This document shows, piece by piece, positions 51,001 through 62,121 of a stretch of DNA of 64,000 nt (its first letter is position 1; each line of letters begins with the position of its first letter). A program made the position numbers and the translations under genes. The DNA lies in assembly GCA_016859345.1 (NCBI GenBank), contig CM029121.1, positions 4,720,029 to 4,784,028 on the forward strand, read 5' to 3'. This stretch comes from Istiophorus platypterus. Lineage: Eukaryota; Chordata; Actinopteri; Istiophoriformes; Istiophoridae. The notes under the pieces are model-generated. The model was given only the letters and a program-made list of their open reading frames with translations. It did no database searches and had not been told where the DNA came from.

Positions 51001-54000
51001 GACCTCAACCCTGTCCAACGTTAGAGTCCTTTTAGTACAAAGTTTTTCTGACATTACACTGACCTCCAGCACAAGCTGGGAGTCTACTTACATGGTCTCC
51101 TCTTTACTCCTCGTATTTACAGACAACTCCACGTCAATCTAAATGCCAACTCTCAATCAACTCTGAGCCAGATGTAAATTCTTTTCTGCATCAACTAATT
51201 GAAACGGCACACAACTGCCTACCAAATTAAAGCTGAGGCCTGAGTCCATTATTTTATTTCAAATTGAATGCGCTGAAACTCGGAGCCAGACAAACACAAA
51301 TTGTTTAACAGTGCAAATACTTACATTCTGGACTGTGTATTTTTTCTCAAACAGGCATCACACAATAGTGTTGACAGACTCCGGGAGGGTCTACTCCTTT
51401 GGGTGTGGGAAGCAAGGGCAGCTGGGACATGGAGAGAAGAGTAACCTATTTGTGCCACTACGTGTTCAACTGCCACAGGGTAACTACATTTTTAAAATTA
51501 AGGTGACTCAAACGCAGTAGTTAGAAGGTGGGTAGTTAGCCAGGATTTAAAAGGAGTGGTAGAGGGAGAGTTCCTGAGTGTGGGAGCAGCAATGGAAAAT
51601 GCCAGAGGATGGAGTACAGGGGATATATGATCTCTCTTTTTGGTAACAGTGACAAGCCTTGCTGCTGACTTTGAACATTACTGACTGATTCCAACATTAG
51701 AGAGCACAGTGGTTAGGATGTGGAGAGACAATAGTGTCTAAGAGGCTCTCCAGATTCCCAAAGGAGTAAAAGTTTAATGTTTGTTGCTGTCCAGATCTGA
51801 AAATAAAGGGCTACAAATGACAGAATTATTCACTTGTCAAATGTTAAGGCAGTCAAAAAATGTGTGTGTGGACCCTGTGGACAGCTATATTTTTACTGAA
51901 AATTGATGAGAGAGGCTAAAAAAACAGCCTACGTCACTAGTAAAATTTGTGGGTCAGATAATAATAACCTCTGTCTTACTCTCATTGCGGTGGGGGACAG
52001 ACTTGGCCATCGAGCCATTGATACATTCTCAAGACAAATAAAAGTTTTAAAGGTCATGTGATTAACCCATTTTTAAGGGGAAGTACAGTATAATTGCATG
52101 TTGTCAGTGTAGCAATGGCAGATAATGGAGTATTTTCTAAAAACAGACCCCAGGGGAAGCATACAGTATATAATGCAAAAAACTGGGGCCTAAAACGGAA
52201 CCCTGGAGTACACCATATGGAGCAGAAGAAAATGGAAAATCTAAATCTAAGGCCACTATTTGGACTTACCACAAATACCTAGTTCATGTCTAAAAACAGT
52301 CCAGGAGTCCAGTGGCACAGTTAAAATGGCATGGTTTCTTACATTCCAGAAAGGATCAGATAAGGATAGAGATCATTTATATTCTGTTATTATTCCAGAC
52401 ACCATCGATGGTCTCGAAATTAAAGACATCTATGCAGGAGGAAACTGTTCTTTTGCAACATGCATATCTAATGAGGTATGAACACCAATAGATACAGTAT
52501 AGACCTTAATCATGGGAGGTTTAATGATACCTTTACCCCAATTAATAATACATATTACGTATTTTTTTCTAAATCAAACATTAACTCTTACTTGTTTCTT
52601 TCTTTCCTCACAGAACATTCATGAAGGGTTAAACACTAACACTATAAACAATGTAACACATCGGTCTATTGATGGTATGATTGATAGATGGACATCTGGA
52701 TGTAATTCAAAATCATGGAAAAAGAAAAAACAGTGCGTATAATGGAGTATTGTTTACTTTTTGCTAAATATGTAATCAGTTTATCCCTTTTTTAATTATG
52801 GTTATTTGGCTCCAAAGTTATTATTAATATATCTTTGATGTTACTGACTAGCTAATATGACACCTTCACAGGGAAATCCACAGGATGTTTTCCTCTGCAT
52901 CCTGTGTGAATCAAAGCTTCCTGGATTTAAGGTAATGTTTCTGTGCATGACCATCTCTTATTTGTATCTGGTGTATTACGATATAATTACATGTACTTTC
53001 TGTCTTCTCAGCAAAGATAAACATTTCCTGACCTCACCAAAGTACTCTGGCTTGAACTTATCACTTGCAAAAAAGGGTTTTGAGAAACTGGTGAAGAAGG
53101 ATGATGTTTTGGCAGAGGTATTAAACTGAAATGGGACTGTAAATTTTACTTTCAAACCCTATTAGTAATATTTTTCACTCAGTAAGTTTTATTTTCTCAT
53201 CAGGTTGAAACTGCCGTTTACCAGTTGCTTCCCTCTCTTGATGCGAGACCAGTGGGAGTGGAGGGGTTAAGGATCTTCCTTCTTCTCAATGAGTTTCTGC
53301 ATGTGATCCAGAAACACAAACAGAAACAGAGCATAAAATTGGCTGAGGCAGTTGCTGATGCCTTCCTAAGACTGTCCGCTGAAAGCCTTCAGGTCATAGG
53401 TAGCATGAGAGATAACTGTTTGAAATGTTTGAATGTTTGAGAGGCTCTATTTCTCATTAATCCCAGAATTGTGTAATTGTATGCTCTGCAACATTCAGTT
53501 AAACAAAAAAATTGTGTTTTCTCTTTCTAAAGCCTAATCAATTTTTGTGAATAATGTTATGGAGTCTGATGGAGGAGCGAATGATGCTTTTTACTGTTTC
53601 ATAATGTTACTGTTGATAATGACATTTTCCCCTTTGTTTAGAAAGGCCTGTTTTCTAAAAACCCTGCTCATTCTGTAATGCTATTGTTTCACTTAATAAT
53701 CAGAGCTCCTGCTGGCTGCTGCTCTTTGAATCAGGCTTAAATTTTTAGTTGGCACATAGACAGGTGTCTATATATTAACGTGATAATGACATATAAATTG
53801 AATAGGTTAAAGTAGGAAACAAATTAAAATTATAAAAGGAAAATGATAGGCAGAAATATTAGTAAATGGAATAAAAAACAGTAAAACTTAAAAGGATTTT
53901 TATCCTTGTCATTCAAAGTATATTTATTCATCACATATTTTAAGGACCTTTTTTAAGTATAATTAATTTTTTCATCAATGTATGCTTTTTAATTATTACT

Positions 54001-57000
54001 TTATTTAATGATTATAACAACACTACTTAAGTCTGATAATTATCAATAATTATTCTTGTGGCATTTTGTGCCATCTGCTCTGAAATGCTCACTGGAATTA
54101 ATGAATTACAAATCTCCTTGTTGTCTTTCTCAGTGGGTTGGTGGTCCTCACTGTCATCCTCCACCATGGCAAAATATGTTAAGGTCTGGAAGCGAGCCCT
54201 TTCAGCCATCCTTTCCTCTCAGCCTTATCTTCACAACTCTGGAGTCAAAAGCCTGCTCCTAGTCCTCAAACACATGTACAATGTGAGTGTCATTTGTCTC
54301 CTTGTCATTGGTCATTTCTTTGTTTTTTCCTGAAAATCTCAAACCATAATTTATGTAATCCTACACTCCTGGCTTTCTTTTTTTTTTAACAAACCTTTCT
54401 TAATATCTCTGTTATAAAGGCCAACAACAGGACTACAGGACGCCCGAGAGTCCCAGAAAAAAAGTATTGTTTGGGAATCAACCAAACAATTCTTGAACAG
54501 GATCTGCATCTTTGGCATTTAAAGTCAAAAGTAATGGTAAAAAAGTTAAGAAAAGAAAAGAAAACAGACAAAAGAAAACCTGGTCTGAAGAGATCTGTGG
54601 ATGGAAGTCAATCCATCCCCTCCTCTCAATTGTTTTGTCACTTTTTATAGTGTTCATGCATGTACAAAAAAACAACACACTTTGTCATATATCCTCAACA
54701 ATGGTAAAGCTTAGTAAAAGTTAAGTATTGATATGCTCTTTTTGCAGGGCATTAACTCTCAGCCAACTTTCCTATGTGACTTCCCATTTGTGATGGATCT
54801 GGAATCAAAGATAATGGCTTTTGAGTTGTATGCGACATTCACTAAGGTATGTTAAGCTTGGAACTCTCCAGGAAATTAACTTTTATCAGTGTGTATTATT
54901 GTTGTACAGTTTAAATTACATTTTGATTTGTATTATAGGAAGAACACATTCCCCTATTTGATTGGGATGACCCTTATTTTACACTGAGGCTCAGTAGAGC
55001 GTCTCTTTTGGAAGGCACCTTCGCACAGCTGGCTGCTGCTCATAAGAGCACCCTAAAGAAGACACTTGTGGTAAATATTTAGTTTTGATTATGATGGTTA
55101 AAGCATGACAAAATAATTTTATAGTTACTTCTATCTAACAAAAAAGAATTACAACTTTTTATCTCTCAGGTCTATTTTGATGGGGACACAAAGCTCACAG
55201 ATGTCTACAAAAAAGACTTTTTTCACCACTTGTTTCAAGATATGACAACTACATCTGGGATGTTCATGTTCAATGACTCCAAAAGGCTGGCATGGTTCCC
55301 GTCCAATGTAATATTTTAGATCCTCAAACAGGAAAATTACTTTTCAACTTTATACTCATGATTGTCTGTATTTCATGGATTCCTGCTATTTGCAATAAGC
55401 AGTCATGCAACAATATGCTGTTGTATTCATATTGGTGATATTTGTTTACTATTCTGACATCTTCCAAAAATATATTATTTCTACTTTTATCAATGCAGAC
55501 AACAGAGGGAGACAAGACAAAATTCCTCCTGTTTGGGATTCTGTGTGGATTGGCCTTGTACAACCAGAGTATCATACACTTACCGTTCCCACTGGTTCTG
55601 TTCAAGAAGCTGCTTGATGTAGAGCCAACACTGGAGGATATGAAGGAGTTTAGCCCAAGTGTTGGAAAGTAAGACTAAAGTAATCTAGTACTCCAAATTT
55701 GTGGTTTTACATTGGGATGCCCTAAATTCACAATGTATTGTAAATACTATACAGTAAGAAATTAAATATTTGTGTCAATATAACTCTTTAATATATAGAT
55801 TTTTGTTTTACTTGTTTTTTTAAAAGAGGTCTGCAGGACGTTTTGGAATCTGAAGATGACATAGAAGACCTGTATATGGATTTTATGGTTGGTGTCTTAC
55901 TCTAAAATATAGCCAGTAATCTATCTCATTGATATTTCTTGCAATATTACAATGGTTTGCAGCAATACAATTTACCTCTTTCATAACTGGTTAACAGATC
56001 AACTGGGATGGCACAGATGTTGACCTTGATCCCCAAAATCCTAGAAAGCCACTGACAAATCAAAATAAGTGAGATTCTTTATTTATATATAAATATACTA
56101 ACAAGCTAAGTTGTATATGAGGCATGCATCAAGAGTAGCTCTGGCTCAGAGAAATGTTTTGGTGGATTAAAGCTTTTATCTGCTAACAGGAAAGAGTTTG
56201 TGGATGCCTACATTACTCATGCCTTCAATACATCAGTGGAGAGTGTGTTTTGGGAGTTCAAGCGAGGTTTCTTCCTGGTGTGTGACAAGGATATGGTGAA
56301 GCTGTTTCGTCCAGAGGAGTTAAAGGGGCTGCTAGTGGGCAAAGATGTCTATGACTGGGCAAAACTGAAACAGGTACAGTCAGCAAAAAAGTTCCCCATG
56401 TTCTCCCACATCTCCATACGTATCATTTCATTGTAACTGTTTTTTTTTTTTAAACCCATATTATTAGAACACAGTTTATGCGTTTCCATACCACGTCAAC
56501 CACCCCACCATACAGATGTTTTGGACGGTGTTTGATGCACTAAATGAAGAACAGAAGAAAGATTTCCTTCGTAAGTACTGTACCAAATTTTAAGAGCTTT
56601 TCCATGTTGAAACCTAAAGGTATTTGAAAAATATATTCTTATATTGTAATGTTAGGATGCATTTTAAAACTTAAAAAAACAGATGGTAAACAGCAAACTG
56701 GACTCTTCAGTATGGCTATCAACACAATGTTTCTCTTTAATAATTAGATTTTTGCCTAGTCATAGTTAAAAAGTAATCTCCTATGTAATATGTTACTGCT
56801 TTGTAGTATATTTAGTAACCAAATGGAAAATAAAAAAGATGTCTGAATCTGTCTCAGATAGTTTAGGCAGCCTGTTTCCATAAGGGATGAACATTTCTTT
56901 ACAGTAATGAATAAGGCAATTATTAACATTATTCGTTTCCTATATTGAAAAGTTTAAATAGGTATTTGTATGAAGTGAGCTAGTCAAAACAAAATGTAAC

Positions 57001-57374
57001 AAAATGCATTATCATTAATGTTATTCATCTTTCACCCATCCATCTAAATAAATACATAAAATAGAGATGCAAAGCAGATGATGCTGATGCACAAAGAAGT
57101 TAACAGACAAAACTAACATAAATATTCCTGTTTTTCCCTTGATGTGTCTTCTCCAGTGTTCCTGACTGGTTTTAGGAGGGTGCCGATTCTTGGCATGGAC
57201 TGTATCAAGATGACGGTTAGAGTCAAGATAATCCAGAGCAGCTCCCATGATCAGCACTTCCCTGAGTCTCTGACATGTCACTCTATTCTGGATTTGCCCT
57301 TGTATTCAACGGAGGACATCATGCGAGACAGACTGACAGAGGCCCTGATACAAGAGAGAGGATTCTCGATATGA
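47807..57374 (+). CDS. Small HERC-family E3 ubiquitin ligase (RCC1-like + HECT), complete
   Basis: Transfers ubiquitin, or in HERC5 relatives ISG15, to substrates through a HECT cysteine. Exons: 47807-48032, 48206-48326, 48493-48569, 48948-49169, 49310-49401, 49641-49771, 51355-51479, 52399-52475, 52614-52732, 52872-52931, 53012-53117, 53204-53399, 54134-54282, 54420-54530, 54748-54846, 54939-55070, 55170-55307, 55499-55668, 55827-55887, 55998-56068, 56190-56373, 56468-56570, 57157-57374. All are GT-AG and phase-consistent; the product is 995 aa, close to HERC5/6 (about 1020). RCC1-like repeats span about residues 1-357 and the HECT domain about 660-995. Catalytic Cys964 sits in ESLTCHSILDLP. 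Repeat sequence resembles HERC3, while the promoter looks like that of interferon-induced HERCs. Teleosts have extra herc copies, so no symbol is given. Confidence 0.93.
48206..52475 (+). CDS. HERC coding exons 2-8 (RCC1-like propeller)
   Basis: Exons 48206-48326, 48493-48569, 48948-49169, 49310-49401, 49641-49771, 51355-51479 and 52399-52475. Repeats with the W/F-G ... GQLG signature include YTWGRDSRGQLGLG, FGWGRNNCGQLGLG, FTFGSGRYGQLGH and YSFGCGKQGQLGH. Each is followed by a CG-x-x-H-x-x-x-L or AGG-type strand. The fold is a substrate- or membrane-binding propeller. Intron 6 (1.6 kb) and intron 7 (0.9 kb) carry repeat relics. Confidence 0.92.
49772..51354 (+). other. HERC intron 6 with transposon relic
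   Basis: From about 50335 ('aagtatttggacagtcatac', 'tgttttgcttc') to about 50690 the sequence resembles the terminal part of the Tc1-like element at 58.3 kb, strongly decayed. The rest is unassigned. Confidence 0.4.
51525..52290 (+). repeat. Probable decayed mobile element in HERC intron 7
   Basis: Phrases such as 'gagagttcctgagtgtggga' and 'ggcctaaaacggaaccctgg' resemble segments of fish interspersed repeats that describe no protein. Boundaries and family are uncertain. Confidence 0.3.
52614..54846 (+). CDS. HERC coding exons 9-15 (linker between RCC1-like and HECT)
   Basis: Exons 52614-52732, 52872-52931, 53012-53117, 53204-53399, 54134-54282, 54420-54530 and 54748-54846. Contains the EIHRMFSSASCVNQSFL motif of small HERCs (EIF/MFSSPAC...SFL) and the DFPFVMDLESK motif that precedes the HECT domain. 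Helix-rich, with no transmembrane segment. Confidence 0.88.
54939..57374 (+). CDS. HERC coding exons 16-23 (HECT domain)
   Basis: Exons 54939-55070, 55170-55307, 55499-55668, 55827-55887, 55998-56068, 56190-56373, 56468-56570 and 57157-57374. Key blocks are LRLSRASLLEGTFAQL, LFGILCGLALYNQSIIHLPF, FRPEELKGLLVGKDVYDW and ESLTCHSILDLPLYST. The active-site Cys964 codon is at 57276-57278. No disabling change is seen. The stop TGA is at 57372-57374. Confidence 0.94.
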
Positions 57375-57660
57375 TGATGGATCACCAGCTGCTTGACAGG
57401 AGCATGAACTAAACCCGTGCGGGGAAAGGCTTCATTTTAGTTTTAGTATCACATTTCTTACTCTACCTGAGGATAAAAAAAAAATAACAAATGCTGTAGA
57501 AATTAGGATAAAATTAAAAAAAAATAACAAACCTGAGGATAAAAAAAAATAACAAAAAAGGGTGACCAAAGAGCAGCATCTTCAGTCATTGTCCCTCAAC
57601 TGCTCTATGTGTAACAACAAAACTAAAAGCACTTTAAAAATCAAAAATAATTTCAATAAA
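57375..57660 (+). other. HERC 3' UTR and polyadenylation signal
   Basis: AATAAA at 57655-57660 gives a short 3' UTR of about 300 nt. Within it, the block 'cctgaggataaaaaa...aataacaaa' is duplicated at about 57468 and 57533. Confidence 0.55.
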
Positions 57661-58299
57661 AAAGCTAGTGCGATTTGATAGATGAATCCTATAATGAATT
57701 TTATCTTTGTGAAGTTTATAAAGTTCTTTCTGATTCTGTGTGAGCGATGCCAGTTCAAATGTATGGTGATTTTTGAATTTTTGGTTCTGTTTATTTGTAT
57801 CTAATATTGAAAGGAGTAAATGGGTCAGACAAAATAATGTAGTTGTTAAAGCAGTCAGATAACCCAAAAGTTGTTTGTAAACTATATTTATTATTAATGA
57901 ATGTTTAACCTTTATTTTGCAGTGTTGGGGACCATTGTTTTGCCTTAATTGTACCGAATATCATATTGCCATGTAAATATTTTATTGAGTTAATTTTTAA
58001 AAATCTGGCATCGAAAGCTGCATAGTATAAAAAGATATTTGTCGAATGTAAAATTTGTTACTTGAAAATTATTAAAAACTTAATAGTATATCTCTATATT
58101 CTTTGTTACTGGTGGAAAACCTGCAAAGTTACCTTATCCCAGAAGTACACTGAGCTTTCCTTACTTGCATATGTTTGGCATATACAAATCACTACATGCT
58201 GCTGTCAGAGGCTCTTAGGTTTCCTAGAAATGGTTTGAGGTTGATATTATTTAGGGAAATTAAACACAGAAAACTTGCTTTATACTATGTATAAAGCAT
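57661..58299. other. Gene-free AT-rich interval
   Basis: No ORF, RNA gene or named repeat was recognised. Confidence 0.4.
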
Positions 58300-59060
58300 C
58301 AAAGTTGTATATACAATTAGGTCTATTAGTATTTGGACAGTTACACAGATAACATAGTTTTGCTTCTGTACACATCTGTAATGGATTTGAAACAAATCCA
58401 TTAAGATGTTATTGTAGTGATTGTAGTGTAGACTTTCAACTTTATTTCAAGGGCTTTAACAAAAAATAATAATAATAACTTTAGAAATTAAAGTCTTTTT
58501 TTTACATAGCCCCTCATTGTCAGAGGCTCATACATTGATCGACAATAGGTTTCATTTCCGGGTGTGGCCCCTTCCCCTGTTATTTCCTGACAAATTAATC
58601 AGATAAAAGGTCTGGAGTTGATCCCAAGTGTTGATATTGCAATTGGTAGCTGTTCATGGGGGGAAAAAAGTGTTGTTGCAAATGAAGGAGAAAAAACAAA
58701 ACAATCCAACAGACAGATGCACCTATTAGACAGATGGCCAAATCAGGAGTGGCCAAATCAACAGTTGGTACATTCTTAGAAAGAAGGAATAAACTTGTGA
58801 GCTCAACAACATCAAAAGGCCTGGAAGACAATGGAGGATGACTAAAGGGATGATTACAGAATTCTTTCTTAGGTGAAGAAAAAGCCTTCACAACATCTAG
58901 CCAGGTCGAGAAAAATTCCTTAGGAGCTGAAAGTCTGCATATGAATCACATCTTGATGTCTTCCTTTCAGATCCAGTCCAGAGCTGAAATTACCAAAACT
59001 GTGTCACTGTACAAGCACTTATTGACATCACTGCAGTGGATGAATGAATGAAAGAAGGTC
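58300..59060 (+). pseudogene. Decayed Tc1-like DNA transposon with transposase remnant
   Basis: The left end has 'agtatttggacagtt' and 'ttttgcttctgta', typical of terminal regions of fish Tc1-like elements. From about 58672 the + strand keeps the order of a Tc1 transposase N-terminal region: a helix-turn-helix block with 'gtggccaaatcaacagttg' and 'gtgagctcaacaacatcaaa', then 'aggcctggaaga', then 'gtgaagaaaaa'. Frames are broken by stops and indels and the catalytic DDE part is missing, so it cannot move itself. Confidence 0.65.
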
Positions 59061-60040
59061 AACAGGTTTACTCTGCATTATATGTTTGTGTACTACTTTA
59101 TATGATAGAGAGGAATTTAACTAAATGTTCTATGCCATCTATTGCTGTGTGCCACTGTGTTATTCGTGGTACTGCTACCGCCACTAGATACTGCCAAGTG
59201 GAGTGTGTGAAATTAAATTGAAGAGATAAAACTGCAATGTATTATAATATCTCAAATTTTCAAAGGAAATAGTGAAAAGGGAGCTGAGATGAGAAAAGTC
59301 ATTCAAAACAGCATCATGGGACTGAATGAAAAAATGTAAAATATTTAAGAGACATATCTTAGGTTGGCAACAGCAGGTTGTTGCTGTCAGCATCATTTGT
59401 ACTGTGTTTCTTCTTTCTCTGTTTTATTTTGGACCGAGCACTGAGCAGGGTTGATGAAATCCTGATCTGTGATCAAACCATGTGACGGAGTGATAGATAG
59501 GTCTGAAACGTGAGAGAGAGAGAAGAAGAGAGGAAGAGGAGGGGAGAGGAGGGGAGAGAGAGAAACCCCAAACCCTAAAAAAAGAAAGAAAAGGAGAAAG
59601 AACGATCCGAAGATCCAAAGAAAGGAGCAGACCACTAGATGGCCCCGTGATTCTGCCGGTTGGCTGGTCAGATGAAACAAAGAGCAGCTGGGATGAGCTC
59701 AGCCACTGAGGAGAGCAGGGAAACCTGGAACCTACAGATGAGAACAAAAAGCTACTGGACGACTCGCATTCAAGAGCGAGACTGTCAGTGGGATGTGATG
59801 TGATGTGATGCTGCAAAATAAACGAACAAGGAAAATAATGCACACACGAACAAAGAAACACTAACGTGTTCTATTAGAGGATAATCATTTATTATATTAT
59901 CACATCATATCCATCACATATTCGATGCCAATTAGTCAATTCTAGCTGACAAACTGTGGCTCTCTATGGAGAATGTACAGGAATGCGGTGAGTATTCGCA
60001 CTTCTGAGAACGAACAAAGGGAATGGACGGGAACAACTTT
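59061..60040. other. Intergenic interval before the SNRK promoter
   Basis: Contains an AG/GA-rich purine tract at 59508-59600 and a short (TGTGA)n run near 59792-59810. No supported gene. Confidence 0.4.
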
Positions 60041-60111
60041 GTTGTCGTTGTTGTCGTTGTTGTCGTTGTCGTCGTCGTCGTTGTTGTCGTTGTCGTCGTC
60101 GTTGTTGTTCT
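60040..60111. repeat. (GTT/GTC)n trinucleotide repeat
   Basis: A mixed GTT and GTC trinucleotide array of about 70 bp just upstream of the CpG-rich promoter. Confidence 0.85.
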
Positions 60112-60119
60112 TTAGGTCG

Positions 60120-60628
60120 TCATCTCCCTGTCTCGGACGCTCCCGTGTGAACAAAGCGCTCGGTGTCGGGACGGATCGTGTCGGTGTGTCGTCGCTCCCT
60201 GAGCCTCCCGCTGTTTACGCGGAAACACAAGTCGCGGGTCCGTTATATAATCCCTCGGAGGCGCGAGGCGTCCGCTCGGTCCTTCTCCTCTCCGCCGCGT
60301 GCGGGAGGCGCGCGGCCGCCGCCGCCGCCGCGCGCGCGCCGGAGTGACTTGACGTCAGAAGGACGCCGGACGCACGCGCTCGGGTCCGGCTCGCGCCTCT
60401 CCTGCAGAGCGGGCGCGCGGTCGCACGGCTCGAGGCTCCGGACCGGATCGAGGCGGGCGCGAGAAAAGTATTTGCCCCGATGGAGCGCGAGCGCGGGGCA
60501 TCGGCAGGGAGGCGCTGACGTTTTCCGCGTCCGAGTCGAGCGGTGACATTCAGCGGGAGGCGGCGGACAGACGGACGGAACCGCCGGGCTCCGACCGCCC
60601 GCAGCCCCGGGGTGTTTGCTCAACGATG
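60120..60628 (+). promoter_or_regulatory. snrk: CpG-rich promoter and 5' exon of the SNRK gene
   Basis: Very GC- and CpG-rich compared with everything to the left. TTATATAA at 60243-60250 may act as a TATA box, with a start near 60273. A perfect palindromic CRE, TGACGTCA, is at 60350-60357. The exon ends at 60628 in ATG, directly followed by donor gtaagt. A 12-codon uORF runs from ATG 60480 to TGA 60516-60518. The assignment to SNRK rests on position and strand; the exact start site is inferred. Confidence 0.6.
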
Positions 60629-62052
60629 GTAAGTTAGCGCCGAGGGGGCTCGGGTCCCCGCGGCCGCCCGCCCGGTCCGGCCGCGCCGGCGGCGTCCGGC
60701 CGCCGGTCCGGCGGCGCTGAGCGGTCGCCGGGACGGAGAGCGACGTGCGTATGTGCCAACTCGGGACCGCAGTTGAGGCCAAGTCCAGAACAGCTGGTCT
60801 GGGCGCAAGTGTAGCAGCCCGAGCCCGACGCGACGCTACGCAGTGTTTGGGATCTGATAAAAACTGCACAAGCCAGGAAACCAGCGGATATCCCCGGGAT
60901 GCGGCCTGCTACGGTCCACTTGGCCCGGTGGAGCCGCGACAGGGACTTGAACACATGTTGGAAAAGGCTGCTGTTGTCTGTAGTGAGAGCGGTGATGGTG
61001 CTTTACGGTGGCGAATAAGTGATGGTGAGAATACGGTGCTGACGGTCTGTATATGATGCAGAACACTACAATGAGGCTGACAGTCGTTGATGATTGCATG
61101 GATGGTGATGGTGATGATGATGATGGTGACAGCTGGACTAGTCACCCTGGGGAAGATCTGATGATGACATCATCAGGCTTAATGACACCTTCTGACCCTC
61201 TTAGTGAAACTAATGACACGCAAACACACACATACATTATGGGTTCCTGTTACAGTATTGATTTGCCGTGCCATTTATGCTAGGTGGTTGTTATTTGAGA
61301 TAGAGACAAACACAGCCGCTCAACATCACAGAAGATAAAAGAAGGTTTTACCCTCTTTCGCTCTCGCTCTACTATATTCCTACACGTTGTAATTTGTTCT
61401 TCGCTGCCTCATTTAAACTTGTTCTGTCATCTCTGTCTATGATAAAAGATATGAAACATCGATCTATTACTGCTCCTGTGCCCGAAGGGCTGAGGCATTA
61501 GCAGCAGCTGACCTGTCTTAAGCTGTTTCGCCTTTGGGCCAGAGGTTCGTTGGCTGAGAGAGCTCAGTGCGCTGCAGTTGAAGAAAACTCAAAAAACGCA
61601 TGCAAATTAAGAAATCGTCTTCATCAGTTTGAATCTTTTTCCACCACCGATGAAGAGTGGCCGACTTCAAAAGTCCCAATGCTTTGCACAACAGATGCGT
61701 CGCGGACGGGTTCATCGGTTTTTTGCAGCCCTAGGAAACACTTCTGTTGTCGTCCGTGCTACTTGCAGGGCATTTCTGTGTTTGGTAGTGTTGTGTGTAT
61801 TTTCAGTGCATTTGTTGTCAAATTCATGAAGATTTTTTCATACTTTGTCGGTGTTTTGTCGTTTTGCATGTTTTCTTAAGTTTCAGTATGCTGAGCCCTC
61901 TCAGCCATTGTTCAGAAACCAAAATTATCAACAATCATTTTGTTTCATTGTCTTGTTTTCTTTGTCATGCCAGGCGACTCCCCACACCTTGACACCTTGA
62001 TACTATTTTCCAACTCCTCTTTCCTTTCATACCTTTCTTTATTCTCCTCCAG
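60629..62052 (+). other. snrk: SNRK intron 1
   Basis: Starts with donor gtaagt in GC-rich DNA that turns AT-rich after about 61300. Two acceptors are possible: 61973 (tgccag) and 62052 (cctccag). No coding exon was recognised between them and the donor. Confidence 0.5.
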
Positions 62053-62121
62053 CCCCTGAAGCCCTCCAGTTCAATCCCTCCTCTACCCTCCTCCCTTCCA
62101 AATCCCCTCTTTGTTTCAAAC
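62053..62121 (+). CDS. snrk: Possible in-frame N-terminal extension of SNRK
   Basis: If the 5' exon (ending in ATG at 60626-60628) is spliced to the acceptor at 62051-62052, the ATG reads through 23 Pro/Ser-rich codons with no stop straight into the ATG at 62122. Without that splice this segment is 5' UTR. See findings. Confidence 0.35.

Noticed and set aside
52094..52282. Frame in HERC intron 7
   Set aside because: Falls in a probable mobile-element relic and does not fit the phase between exons 7 and 8.
54056..54133. Upstream part of the frame overlapping HERC exon 13
   Set aside because: The acceptor cag at 54131-54133 and the phase from exon 12 place the exon start at 54134; the upstream residues are intronic.
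60243..60869. 208-codon antisense frame at the SNRK promoter
   Set aside because: Open because the CpG island is poor in stop codons; composition is Arg/Pro/Ala-rich and there are no domain motifs.
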